From positions 26,738,941-26,802,940 of the forward strand of contig JACBWW010000004.1 of the NCBI GenBank assembly GCA_020086605.1: 64,000 bases of DNA, in the 5' to 3' direction. How positions within the stretch are numbered: the stretch's first letter is position 1; each line of letters begins with the position of its first letter. Below the pieces are notes generated by a model. The model ran no database searches, was not told the DNA's origin, and saw nothing but the letters and a program-made list of their open reading frames with translations. Position numbers and translations under genes: made by a program. Of this stretch, positions 50,801-64,000 are shown in pieces. The stretch comes from Lanius collurio. Lineage: Eukaryota; Chordata; Aves; Passeriformes; Laniidae.

Positions 50801-52770
50801 TTAAAACACAGAAAAATTTCCTGAGATATGTAAACAAATACAGCAAACATGTTGAAATCATTACATCCTGAAACCTAAAAGCAAGCACATCAGTTTTAGA
50901 AACAGCATGCCTACACCACCTTTTCTCACAAATTCTATCTGTTAAGCTAAACATACTGGAAAGAAAAGCTTAGTAACTTTTAAATCAACTTTACTAAGTT
51001 TCTATCAAAATTTTACTGTGAAGAGCTCTTTACTGTGAAGAACTCTCTATGAATAGGGGAATATCTCTAAAATAAAGTCAGTATTAGCCAAACGATCACA
51101 GTATGAACTGAATCACAGTAACTTGGAGTGACTGTAAGATTCTCTTCAATATTTCATTTCTTTACCCAAACTAAAACACCAGCAAAGAGCATGAAAATCA
51201 GACAGCTCAGAGATCTTTCTGTACATATCTGCCATAAGCACTGTGTGATCATACAAACCCTCTCCACAGAATGAAAAAGCAGGTTTATTCTGTAAACTGA
51301 AACCACGTAAGTAAAACTCATCACCAAAAATTCATTTAATTTGGCTTCTGATAAATAATTTTTATTACCTCTGATTTAAACCTCAGCTTAAAATAAACAA
51401 CCAAGATCCAACATCTATATCCAAAATTAAGGTGAAGCAGTGCACTGACCAAAAGTAACAACAAAGCAATAACAACACTTAGACTGAACATGGGGCTCCA
51501 CATATTTTATCTGCTCACATGGCTTCTGGAGCACAACTGGCTCATACCTGGACCTCTTGGAATATGCCCCTGTGCAACAACACATGCCCAAGTGTAACCA
51601 TCTCTAACACCTGCCTTTTGTTCATTTTGCTTTATTGAGATCTCTACAGTTTATATTTCCTACTTTTTATAAATAAGGATGTACAGTGCAGTAGCACTTC
51701 ACAAGAAGCATTGCTCATGAAGTTGCAAGACTTAGACTCATAAAAGTACTCACCATTATTTTTATGAACACTTTATAGAAAAAGTATTTTTATTTTCAAA
51801 TCTTATGGGTTAAACTTAAGATTTAAATTGATATCCAGAAATAAGACGAAAGCTTAGATACTTTGAGAAATATGAGGTGAATAACTTTTGTATCAAGAAA
51901 AACCATGGCACGTCATAGAATTTAGCAAAGTGCAGTGTCTTCCTAGTCCATTAGATTATTACAGCAGCCTTTTAATAATTGAACATTTTTCTAAATAGCA
52001 TGAAGCTGAATGATTAAAAAAAGGTCTTTCATTTTAGTAAGAAATTAATCTATTTGTTTTAATGAGGGTTAACCACATTGGTTTTTATTTCAGTGCCAAT
52101 GTGGCTCATGGGATAAGGCAAATATTAAACAGCTCTAACTATCTATGTGTAGGCCGGCACAGACACTTATTCTAAAAGGGTAATGTAGTTTCAAAGCACT
52201 TTACCTTGAAGTATTCCACTTCCACAGTACAAATACTCCACATTTGGAAAATCCTTATTAAAATACTATGTTTTTTAGTAGCTAAGTTAAATTGCATAAT
52301 TGCATCTATGCCACTGCATAAGTAAGGTGGTTATGCATGGAAAAAGCTATTTATAACTCAAAAGTCCTGTAAAGTGCTTGTGCTGTTACACAGTAGTCTT
52401 GCCCTAATACTTATAAAGCCTCCTTAATGAAGTCTATATGGCAAGGCCTAATAACTCTTTAAATACCAGAAGATTCATAAAATATTTGCTAAGGACAACA
52501 ACCTTTCTGTATTGTACCCCTTTTTTGGCATGTTTCATGTCTTAAGGTCCATTGGCCTCACTGACCAGAGTCAGGACATCAAGGACATAATTTCGTGAAC
52601 TGGACAGATGTTTACTGACTGACATCCAAAACAACACCACCAGAGAGGCTGAGTCTCTCTCTTCAAAGGAATCCGTCATAACTGCCTACACAGCACTAGT
52701 TTAATTTTAAATTCTAATCCATATGAAACAAGGGGTAGAGGTGAGTGATCACGTCTGAGGCTGAATGTGT

Positions 52771-52792
52771 AAAAAAAAAAAAAAAAAAAAAA
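52771..52792 (+). repeat. Poly-A run of 22
   Basis: Uninterrupted run of 22 A. CR1 elements do not end in poly-A, so this is either a simple mononucleotide repeat or the tail of a short retroposed RNA. No transcript-like body was recognised upstream. Confidence 0.85.
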
Positions 52793-55700
52793 GCCCGCAA
52801 AACAAGGATGTAAGTATCATTTCCTCCAAAAAGAGATACATATTACAATCATGTTTCATTATTAAAAAAGAGTGAAAATGTGCTGCCCACTTCTAAGCAA
52901 ACTTTGTATTTCAGCCTTTTAGATTTACCTCTTTTCAAAAATTCTAGATAGCACATTTCACTTTTGCTACAGTAACATGAATTTCTAGAGTGATTCCCTT
53001 GATGCTCCCTGTTCTACTAACTGCATTCTCAAATACAAACTACCAAGACTGTACTCCTCCTTGAATAACTCTTTTCAGTTCCAACTACAGGAATAATTCT
53101 GTTGTTTCCTCTGCACTGATAATGGTGCATTCCTTTGCCTCCCAAAGAAATGTAGCTTACACTCGCCAAGAATCCATGCATCCATATATGTACAAATACT
53201 TGAACATTAAAAGAAAAAAAAAATCCACAGTTTCCTATATCTGAATTGAAAAGCCTTGATATTTCTTGTACTGACAACCAGAATTTGAGCTGGACAGCCA
53301 TTAGCAAAGGGAACTAAGTGATTCTGTTTTCCTACATGATGCAATGGCTAATTCAGAAGGATAGTGAACCATCAAATTATAACTGATCACACAAAAATGT
53401 AACAATGAGCTCACCAGAAAATGCATTTAAAAAATATCTTGAGACACATTTATTTATTTACTTACAAGACTAATTCTTAAGGAAATATGGTTTATGAGAT
53501 ATACCATCTGTCTATCTATCCATAATTTTTGATGTAACAAATTCTACTTTAATATAATAGCAGGTAAAGTTTTTGAACATACAAAGTTCCACATTTTGTT
53601 ACTAAACCTCACCAGGTAAAAATGAGCCCTTGAATGTGTTTATCAAAGGAATGACAATTAAAACATCCTCTTATTCATTCAAAAAAAATGTAGCAACCAG
53701 CAGAGTAACCAACAAATCTGTAAGTATAAGCCAGTAATAGCATAGAGCAACAACTGTCCAGATCAAAAAAGCTAGGAATGGAGAAAAGTGTACATATAAA
53801 CAAACTGTAAAGAAAATAAACTTAGCAGTTTTCCTGATCATGGGAAAACCTATTTTTAAGAAGAACTTTCAGAAAAGTTTTGTTTGTTTTCAGGGTATTA
53901 GCTCAGAGAATTATTACAAAATTTCATTGTCACTATCAAATCTAGGACTAACTATACAGTCTTTCACTTATTCTGATTCACATTAATAACTTTCAAAATT
54001 GAAATCATTAAGATATGAAAGACAGAAAGCTATACAGCCTTCACAAAATTTTCATTTAAATCACAGGGTAACAATTGATTTTTCCCACCACTTTAATTCC
54101 CATTTACTTTCTACTTTAGTTTTTATACACTGTGTTTCCTAGTTACAAGCTGAGTTTGGTAGGAAATCTAGCATATTACACTTCTGAACACCTAGTTTAT
54201 ATGGTCTTCAGAGAAAGGAATTTACTTTCCAGTGAATCCTATTGTGAAGCATACAGATGTTTTTATAAAACAAATCATGAATAAAATATGGTGAGGAGAG
54301 CTAGAAAATGTGCTATTATTGCCCTGCCTAACTGATTTACTGCTCATACCTGTCTAATAACCCTCGTTTACCTGTTTCAGATACTTTTACTGTCAAGGCT
54401 TTTTGACATACATAATCTATTCCTCTACATCTAAATGAAGAGACAGAGTATCTATTAGGGAAAAAGAGAATGGAAACAAGCTGAAAGGCAACCACAGAAA
54501 AACTCACACTTCCATTTATTGTATACTAGTACTTAACAGAGAGAGCATAAAACAGTACAGTGAATTTAAAACTATACAAGTAAATCAAAGGAAGTAAACA
54601 TGTTCTACTTCAGTGGAATTTTACCCTTACAGTGGCCCTACAAAAAACCAAAAAGAAATGCTTGCAAAATAGGACATAACTTAATACGAATGAAGGTGGC
54701 AGAATCTGTCCTTTAATTTATAATGGTATTTAAAGGATTATTTGGGTTACTGCATCTAGTAAACTAGTTTGCAAAATGCATTATATAAACAAATTAGTGA
54801 CATAGATTTTTCTTCAGCTTGTAAAAGGGATAGAAGAAATAGCATTGATTATTTCCGCTATTATCATTATTAACATTAAAGTTAATGGATGGAGAAGGGA
54901 GTGCTTAATCTTAAATCACTCTACCTTAGTCTTTAAAAAGAGCCTCTGATATATAGGCCATGTTAGAAGTTAAGAATTAAATCTATTATCAGGGAATTTC
55001 ACTTGTATGCAATAGACACATACAAAATACCAAGTTTGGGCAATACAAATTCACTAGGAAACATTTTTAAAGTAACAGAGTAGCACAGACAAGGCTTGTT
55101 CTATCTGTGTCTTTAGGATGTAGTCACTCATAAACATGATCAGCCATGCAAATGTGTTCAAAAACCTCAAGATAAGCTGGCATTAACATCAAAAACTACA
55201 ACATGAACTTCTTATTTCTCCAATTCCATTAAGATCAAAATTTCAGTCAAGTGTTTATCTGAACAAAAATGAGAACACTGAAACTACACTGAGGAAGTGG
55301 AGGAAAGAAACACACCTCTATGTTCACATCAGCCTCTCCCTGGCCTTCAGGCCAACTGCTCTTCACACTGCTGACTTGGCATGTTTTTAAGGCAATATTC
55401 TGCCTTTCACCGGAGACAGCATTTTGAGACCTCTAAGAATTGCACAGAAAGAAACTCTAAATAAAAGCTAAATGCATCTCAAGCTACTATTTCTGAGAGG
55501 TTTTTATCTTACTGGTTTTATTAAATAGGGTTAACTTAATTCTTTTAGAAAATCTGCACCATTTTCTGCAAAACCTCCTCAAAATTTAATATGGTAATAA
55601 CAGTATCTTGATATAGGATTAGTACTAAGCAATCATTTTGTTTGTAATTGAATGAACAACAGCAATTAAAGAACAGCAGATGTCAATACTTGCATAGATA

Positions 55701-58700
55701 GCCATAAAGCTCCAAATCAATACCTGCTTCCAGTTCCATTAATGAAGACACACTCTTATTCCCTAATGGCTAATTAAAGCTATGCCATACGGGGAAATAT
55801 TTGCAATTTTTGTAGAAATTTTACATTATTTCACTTTTTAGTTCAAAACTAATTTATGAATGAAAAGGATTAAAAAAGAATAATGAAAGATTATTCAAAT
55901 TTTGAGATTAAAAGTTATATAGGATTTTATGCACATTTTTTAAGTAGTTCATGCTCCTGGGGAAGGACTTGCTTCCCTGATGCTTCTTCTCCCATTGGGG
56001 TGACAAGCAGTGGCAGCCCATGGCTTCTCTTCACTCCTACACAGAACTGGGAATGAGGCACATACTATCTGAACTGCTTCCAATCCCCTCATGAAAAACA
56101 TGCAACTCAGATAATTTTTATTTTTTAAACATCAACTTGAAGCAGTTTCCTTGTTATCAGACATGCAAAGAAATGCACACCATGGTTTGGAAACTCCTTA
56201 TTTAGACTCCTGGAGAAATCATGAGAAGCCAGTAATAATCTGGAACTGCTGGTATGGAGAGACTGGGCAGATTAGAGAATTAAAACCTGAAAGTTAAGGT
56301 TTTATTTCCTGATTTCTTCTGACTCTATTTGCAAGACTGGGCTTCTCACAACTGTCACTACCTAAATTGTATAAGAACACAGATAAGCCAGAAGGTGGTC
56401 TCGGTCCAACTCACAAAAAGACAACTCCAGCATAGGAACCATCAAGCAGGAGGTGTCAGTCTAAACTGACACAGATGCTGAGCAAAGCAGCTTACTCAAA
56501 CTGAACAATCACAGGAAAGAGCCAAATAACCTAACAAATACTACTATTATACACCCTTCTGATTTTCAATAGACTCATTTCTTCTTCATTTTATTGCAAA
56601 TTACTTTCTTCCACAGGACAGTCATCTGTCTTTGGTTTTAGTTACAACATAAAGAAAGCAACAAATTTTTTTCCTGTGCCCTTCATTTTTCACATTTCAC
56701 ACTATTTGACACTATGGACAGGTTCTTAAGAAACAGTAAACAGATATATCTATATACAGCTTAGTTAGCATGACAGATAAGAAGTCTACTATGTGAATTA
56801 AATACTTTTTTACTACTGCTTTTACTACTACTGTCACTTTAAGAATATAGAGTTTAAACCAGATTTACTGAAGCAGAGAGATAACTGGACTTCATTTAAA
56901 AAGTAAAGATTAATATTTGTGTAGTTCAGTGTAAGAGGTTTTTTCTCTTTATTAAGGCTGTTAATTGTGATACTCCAAAAATCATAATGATGGTAGGTAG
57001 CTCTTAAAGAAGTTCAGATTCAGGCACAGTTTATGTATTCTACAGATAATCTTCCAGAAAGAAAAAGAACTTTAATAAAGCAACTACCTCATAAAGAAAC
57101 ATTTTAAACTTTAATGTATACAATAATCTACATTAGAGTTTTCAGTGCTAACATCATGCTGACATTGTCTTTTTTAAATAACTAAGAAACTTGTACTCTT
57201 AAAAGTTAAATTTGCAATCTTAATCTGAAAACATTTTTCATTAATGAACAACATATTTGAGAAAATACCACTATGGCATCACTCTTCTAACACCTGATAC
57301 ACTAAGACATACTTGCCTCAGAAATCACTGTAAAATGGCATATTTTTAACATATATCAGTTAGTATTGAAATTATAAAATGGTTACTGATATTAATATGT
57401 ACAGAAAAAAAATTTCAGGAAAACCCATTCAATGCATTGAAGACATTCAAAAACTCTAGACTGCTCAAGTTATAATCATTCTATTAACATGGCTTCAACT
57501 GACATTAAAGAATTTTCTCAACTTGTTTCCACTTTTGCATGTTTGACTTAGGTACACATTACAAATCAAGTATTAATCCTTTCTTTTTGAGGGGAAATGA
57601 CAAGATAGAGGGAATATGACTACTCTTGTGTCATCTAATCAATTACAATCCCTTAATTCAGTTTCCTACTTCCATGACTATTCGTGAAAATATGGGGAAA
57701 AATTAAAATCAGGCAGTTAAACAAATATAATAACATATATTAACCTGCATTCTTTACCTCTCCTCTCACCTTCACTGAAAGCTGCTAGGCACAATGGTGA
57801 CAGACACAATAGAAATACTTAAAATACTGTATGTCATTCTGTAGTGATCCTCACAATAACAACATACTGTGGATAAGTTAGAGGGGAAATGGCAAAGACC
57901 ACCATCATTGGGAAAGGTCATGATGACAGTTGATGGTAAATCATTTGGCTGTTTCATTGCAACTAGTCAAGAATTTTATTTTCTAAAAGAAGGAAAAAAA
58001 CCTAAAACAAAAGAAAAAAATCAACACTAGCCTGAAAGATGCATAGTGGAACAGTCTATTCTTCCATATGAAATTAATAAATTATGCATAACCACTTCTA
58101 AATCTCCTAGGATGATAAGTCATTTAACCCTTAATTGCTAGAGCAGAGAAATAAAATCATGAATTTTGATCATGTATCTCCTCACTAAAGCTCAAAGAGT
58201 GAAGACAGAAGAATGAGCTAATACCTTGCACGTATATGTGGCAAAGTACTGGTAACCAAGCAACAGGCAGGAAACATGTCAGAGAGGAAAAGCATATTTA
58301 CAGTCCCAACAGTCTGTCATTTATACACAATTACAGATACCAGTTACAAGAGGAAAGGATCAGAAAGCAGCACAAAGCAGTCACTGCCCCTTTTCTTTTT
58401 TATTTTTCCATTTTGCCCTACTACAGATATTGCTGGGGTTTTTATTAGATTAATCTCATGTGACAATTAGCTGCCTTAATTCTCTTAATTTGTAACAGAA
58501 TACACAACTTGCCTAGATTCTGCATGAATAAATGCACAAATAGAGAATACATCCTGAACTTACTTCCTACTTGTTTGGGTTTGTATTTTAACAGGATTCT
58601 GCACTTCATGCAAATTATTCATTTTTTCTGTATGATCAACAGAACACTCAGGAAAAAGAAAATATGTATTATTAGACAAACATAAATATATAGTATTTAT

Positions 58701-60279
58701 ATATTATATAGTATACATATGTTCAGCATGATGATTCACGTAAAGATCTTTTTTTCACATACACACACCTGCTTAGAGTTTTATCTTTAACCTTGAAGTT
58801 CTTAAGACTTTGTCCAAAGTACACAAGTTTATTAAATCCCCAAATGCAGAAATTCTATTTTTTGTTAATTCATTTGTCCCTTTTAAACATACAAAAGGCA
58901 AATAGGAAGGTCATCAACATAGTCATACTTAAAAGTTTCTGGGAACACAAGTATAGCAGAAACAATGTCTATCAATGTATCTTCAAACTAAAGCATTTAA
59001 AAACTCAAGGGAGTAGAGGAAGTAATGAAGCAAATATATTTTTTCTTATGTTCTGCTTTTAGTTAGCACTTATTGAAACACAATCACTAATGCATGTATT
59101 TTGAAGAAACTGTGGAAGCAGTAGTGACCCTGGTCCTCATTACACCTACAAGATACTTGCCAAATACACCAGAACACATACACTCAAAGACTCAAGTCTT
59201 TTGATTTGAGTTTTGGTTGGAGCCATGAGGAAGAATAGAAATCTTTCCAGGGTAGGTTTCTGCTTCTTCAGAGGCAAACTCCATGGATTTTCACTCTCAC
59301 ATAGAACAAATTCTATTTTTGATACAAATACTTGTGCTAAAGTCAATCACTTAAATGGATACAAATGACAAGAGGTATTGCTCCTAATTTCTAATAAAAA
59401 TTTCAATAAATTTTATTTATTGCTTAGTAACAAAAATTTTAAAATATGGTAATCACACAGTCATCTAGAAGCCCCTTATATAATTTGATTTTATTTGATC
59501 ACCGTGATACTTGTACTCTTTATTACAATCACGAGTACAATTTAAATCACGCTCACTGCATTACAGGTTATTAACTCAAAGAAGATTTAATAAAATGACA
59601 GTATAACCAATCCAAGTCTGAAATAAGTCTTTTAAAAGTAGACCAGCAAAGAAATACAAGTGGTTGTTCCTTGGACTGCTATTTGCCTCAGACATTTCTT
59701 CTTTCAATTTTCAGTGATACAGTAACACTTTATATGCCACCAGAAAATTATTTTGAGAAGACTATAACAATAATCAAAGAAAAGATGGAAGCAGTATCAT
59801 TAACAGGGAGAAATATAAAAGGGTAACACTGAGAAGCCTTGCATGAGTGCTGAACTTTAATATTTCAGATTGAAATGGAATATGGAAGAGAAATGGTGAC
59901 ACATATGCTCAAATATTTTCCTCTGTTTTCACTTCTACAGCTTATGGTATGTAGGGCTACGTTCATTCATATAGAACATAATTATTTCATGCAACATTAA
60001 CTCAAAGATCTAATAATATTTAGAAAGAAAATATTGGTGTTTTTTGTTCCTGTCCAGACTATTGTGAAATCACAGAACTTGAACAGGCCTCACATGAACA
60101 TCTAGACACTTTTACTTCCCAAGCAGGCTGAACTGGAGGATGTTTTTCTAGCTCATTGTAGAAGACCTTCCATGACAGAGACTCTCTGGAGTCTTTAGAG
60201 AGTTTACTCAAAATGTTTGGCTGTTCTCACATCAGAAGTATCTTTTCCATGTTTAATCTAAACCCCATCTCTCTGCAAT

Positions 60280-60860
60280 GTGCACACTACGCCACTTTTC
60301 ATCTACACCACGAAGATGTATCCAGGCTGCAGCAGGGGCCTTGCTAGGCAGCAAGCTGCTCAGGAGCCAGCAGTGCTTCCTCAGGTCACATCTGGAATAC
60401 TACACTGGTTTGGGCCCCACTACAGACCCCGCTAAAACGGCAGAGAGTCCAGCAGGGCCACTAGGATGGCTGGGAGCTGGAGCACTTGCCTGTGAGGAAA
60501 TGCGGCTTTTTCAGCCTGAGCAGGAGACAGCTTTGGGGGAGACCTAACAGCAGCCTGCCAGTACCTACAGAGAGGTTACCAAAGTGATTGAGCCAAGGTA
60601 CTCAACACGCATGGAGAGAAGGACAAGAAACAACTGGAATAAACTGAGATGAGAGGTTCAGACTGGACATAAGGAAAAACATTTTCACTGTGAGTCAGGC
60701 AGTAGAGCAGGTTATGCCAATGCCAACCTCTGAGATTCCCACTGGATAAAGCCCTGCACAACTTTGTCTGACCACGGGTGACCTTACTTTGTGCGAGAGG
60801 CTGGACTAGAGACCTTCTGAAGATTCTGACAACCCACATTATCCTGTGAACCTGTAACGT
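60280..60860 (+). mobile_element. CR1 LINE fragment, sense
   Basis: CR1 text on the + strand: tcacatctggaatactacac, tttgggccccactacagacc, gcggctttttcagcctgagc, aggttcagactggacataag, ggctggactagagaccttct, with a degenerate 3' end near 60855. It extends further 5' than the other young copies here. The 89- and 87-codon frames in it are not genes. Confidence 0.9.
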
Positions 60861-60869
60861 CCATACAGC

Positions 60870-61075
60870 TTCACAGAATCGTTTAGGTTGGAAAAGACCT
60901 CCAAGATCAAGTCCAAATTTTGACTGATCACCACCTTGTCAACTAAACCATAGCACTAAGCGCCACGTCCAGTCATTTCTTGAACACCACCTCCCTGGAC
61001 AGTTTGTTCCAATGTTTAATAACCCTCTTTGTGAAGAAATTCTTCCTGATGTCTAAACATCAAACTTATAAAGAC
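60870..61075 (-). mobile_element. CR1 LINE 3' fragment, antisense
   Basis: The + strand reads as inverted CR1: cacagaatcgtttaggttgg, aaaagacctccaagatcaag, acagtttgttccaatgttta, aagaaattcttcctgatgtc. Its 3' end abuts the 3' end of the preceding copy, so the two lie tail to tail about 10 bases apart. Confidence 0.9.
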
Positions 61076-64000
61076 AGTTAACATTCCAAGGCTAGACCCC
61101 TATTTAATAATTTTCCTTTGCAAAATAAGAATGGCTGTACTTATTCAGACTGATGGTCGATCACACAGTATCTCAAATCCATGACTTGTGACATGTACTT
61201 GCCTAAGGCAAGTACTTACAACAGAGGAAGGATACTCTCTCCTCCCTAATATTACTTCAACTAAGTGGAAATTTGAAACTGATAACATTTCCAGAATTCT
61301 CTAACAGAATCCACTTCCAAATACTGTTAAAAATATGTTAATTATCCACTCAGAGAGGATCTAGTTAGTGTGAATTTATGCAAAAAAGAAGATATTCAAA
61401 ACTTTCATTTTCATGCTTTCACCCGTTAGTAACTTTCCTCCTGGCTCAGCAGCAGGGCAATTCCTTCCTCTCTTTGATAATTTTTATTCAAAAACCTACA
61501 ATACAACTAGTAGCAAAGATAACTACAAAAGAACATCATCTTCAATTAGTCTTATGCTAGATCCTTTGCATGCTTTCACTCTGCTTTTTTTTCCACCACT
61601 GCAGACTTTTATTCTGCTCTTTCATGACACCGGGATCATCTAAGTTCTTCTACCTTTATCAGAAGCATTAAACACACATGCACAGTGTTAACAAACTGCT
61701 GGGTAATCTCTTTACTAGGCCTAATTCAGAGTTTCTGTAGTTTGTTTTTGTTTGGGTTTTTTTTGAAGTGTCTATTTTCTTTTTCTATTCTTTTCCAATC
61801 TTTACCCTCAGATTATTTTCCTGTGTTTTCCACCAAAATGACAGTTATAGATCAGTAAAGTTAAAAATTGGAACATCAGAATAATTACAGCAAAAACCCT
61901 CCATCATTTGATTTTTCATCAGGATAAACAGAATTACAATAAGCGTCTACCTGGATAATAAATTAATCCATCCAATTTTTAATGACACAACACCAATTAA
62001 ACAATATTTTACAATTTAGTACATGCATTCTACAACAGCTTACTTTTCTGTGTTGCGTGCCAGAGCTTCTAAGAGATTTATTTAATCATAAATGTTGAAA
62101 AAATTCCACTCCAAACTCACCAGAAAAGTATAAATACATATTATATCTAGTCACACTTTGTTAGAACAGTGTGTTCCAATAAGGACTTCAGTAAAACAAA
62201 ATTATACAACTTGCAGTATCATTTAAAGTATTTATAATTTTTAGTGCACTGAAGTTGCCAAGAAACCCTGAGAAGCAGATGGGCACTACTGCTGTTAAAA
62301 TGCAATCAATTGCACCAGAAAACAATTGTGCCTTTCATACTTACAGAAGAAATGTTTAATATTACAGTTTCCTATAATTTAATTTCTCATTTTTATTAAC
62401 AAATATTATAAATGAACTGATTTTTTAAAATCTGGTTTCCTTAGTACATTCCACTAGTGGCATCATTTCTTCTATTTAAGAACAGGATCAAAAAAATAAA
62501 TAAAAACCCTATCTAGGCAACATCTCATTCAAAGAATTCCCAGCAGCAAGCCACCTGAACCTCTGCTGCTGAAGTTTTTTTTACTGAATGCCATAAAACA
62601 AAGATTCACTAAAATCTTAATTTGTTTAAAAAATAGAAAAATCCAGCAGCTTCAACAAAAAGACTAAATACTAAATTCTACATTTAATTTCAACTTTCAA
62701 TACATTTCTTCTTTACATTCAATTATTTTCATAAAATAGCATACATTATCATCATATCCATTACTATAAATAATCATTCATCATCATTCACTAGAGAAGC
62801 AGTCCTCCCATCCACTACAAGGTTATAATTCTATACAAGTATAAACTATAAAATTTACATGAAATATTATTTCAAAGCCACTATAAGTGATATAAAACTA
62901 AGGCTCACCTGAGACAAACCTTTTATGTTGGTCACTCCAGTGTAATTTTTATGAACATTGGTCTCACCAAAGAAGGTGCTTGCTTACTTCAAGAACATCA
63001 AATAAAGGACTTCCAAATGGGCATATATAGTTTCTCCTCTTTAAATGAGATACAATTTAACATTTTTGAATGCATATCCTGTGGATTATCTCAAAATGCT
63101 CAATAAATTTTGAAGTTGTCCTACCAGCACGATCTGCATAGAAGATTACAGTGATTTGGAACACACACAGAGGAAATCAAATATCTAAATCAACATGCTT
63201 GACACATTTTTTAATGAGCCTCATTACAATTACACAGCTATTTTCTGTTATACCAACAGAACATTCATCACCTCTTTTACTTCCAGAAGTAGATCACCTG
63301 TGTTTTATCATAGAGCGTACATTTTGTACTCAGCCATTTGGACCAGTTTCAAGCTGAGACTGTTCACCAAGGTGTTTCTACAGATAGCAGCAGCCTCTCT
63401 TCGGCTGGTGGAGGTAAATGTCATCTTTAATTCATTAAACAAACAGCACTTCTTTTCTCCTAGGCAGAAAATGCTGCCAGCCGTAATATTTCCAAGATAT
63501 TTTTTAATATATTTAAGACATTTTTTGTGGGAGTTGTTACTGAGATAACAGAAAAGTGGATGATGAAGAAAGAGGTCTCTGATGCATGAATATCTATCCA
63601 CACAAGCAATGAATGATATTTAAAAAAAAAAAAGTCAAAAAAAGGGCACTGAACTGTCTTTTAACTGTCTCAACTAATACACAAAATAGTCTCAAATATT
63701 CGTAATCTCACTGATTGATAAAGTGCATGAAATGGCTCTCATTGCTCATTGTTCCTAAAGCTACTGAAAGGCATGCAGCAGTATCACAGATCCCAGCTGC
63801 TTATATAGGGTAATTTTTTACATATCCAGGACCAGTCAAATAAGAGCTGAAGCACACAGATTTAATTTCCTATTTTTATGTGTCTCTGTTAAATGTGATA
63901 CTGTAACACTGTTGAAAAATGTGGACCATGTAAATACGTTTTTAAAAAAGAATGTTCTTTGATGTTTGATCTTTGTATGCTTTCAAGCCTAATCAACAAG

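Larger units (their letters stand above)
31403..64000 (-). other. AVEN: Large AVEN intron, continuing past the right edge
   Basis: At least 32.6 kb without any supported exon on either strand. The preceding AVEN exon should contain a block like SNWDRYQD; reading the minus strand by eye I did not find it. Contents seen are CR1 copies (32390-32823, 35243-35350, 36365-37210, 60280-61075), a hairpin at 33689-33717, a polypyrimidine tract at 42033-42078, a GC-rich patch at 44755-44885, a poly-A run at 52771-52792 and an AT microsatellite-like stretch near 58680-58723. The open frames of 60-140 codons here have no recognisable similarity. Confidence 0.75.

Noticed and set aside
60278..60839. Open frames of 87 and 89 codons
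   Set aside because: They lie in the CR1 copy at 60280-60860.
63195..63601. Overlapping frames on both strands near the right edge
   Set aside because: No similarity to AVEN, CHRM5 or other known proteins, and no conserved-looking splice sites; most likely chance.

Overview
The window is vertebrate nuclear DNA, almost certainly from a bird. The evidence is AT-rich introns, many CR1 LINE fragments with the avian 3' end, LTR-like patches of avian type, and no Alu or L1-like sequence. No prokaryotic features are present. Two genes can be recognised at exon level, lying tail to tail.

Region 1 (1 to about 24.8 kb, + strand) is the 3' end of RYR3, the type 3 ryanodine receptor, an intracellular calcium-release channel. 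Sixteen exons were placed by translation, splice signals and reading-frame phase. They encode the last ~837 residues: the end of the cytosolic domain, divergent region 1, the transmembrane helices, the selectivity filter, the S6 helix and the C-terminal zinc-binding domain, ending with a TAA stop at 23983-23985. All introns fit GT-AG except the one after exon 5 of the window, which has a GC donor. RYR3 was chosen over RYR1 and RYR2 from paralogue-specific segments in the S1-S2 and S2-S3 loops.

Region 2 (about 24.88 to 64 kb, - strand) is the 3' part of AVEN, an apoptosis and cell-cycle regulator. Four coding exons were placed (31332-31402, 27809-27904, 25939-26299, 25211-25329), ending in the conserved acidic C-terminus. 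The 5' exons, including the RGG-rich N-terminus, lie beyond the right edge, so 31403-64000 is treated as part of one very large AVEN intron. In it I see only CR1 copies, simple-sequence tracts and small inverted repeats.

The RYR3-AVEN convergent order matches human 15q14, as I recall it. Opposed polyadenylation signals lie only ~110 bp apart, so the 3' ends nearly touch or overlap. The genes have no obvious shared pathway; their proximity looks like conserved synteny. I found no previously undescribed system. The points most worth checking are the GC-AG intron, the near-overlapping 3' ends, an old CR1 copy with a readable reverse-transcriptase motif, a G-rich tract in the AVEN transcript, and several perfect hairpins.
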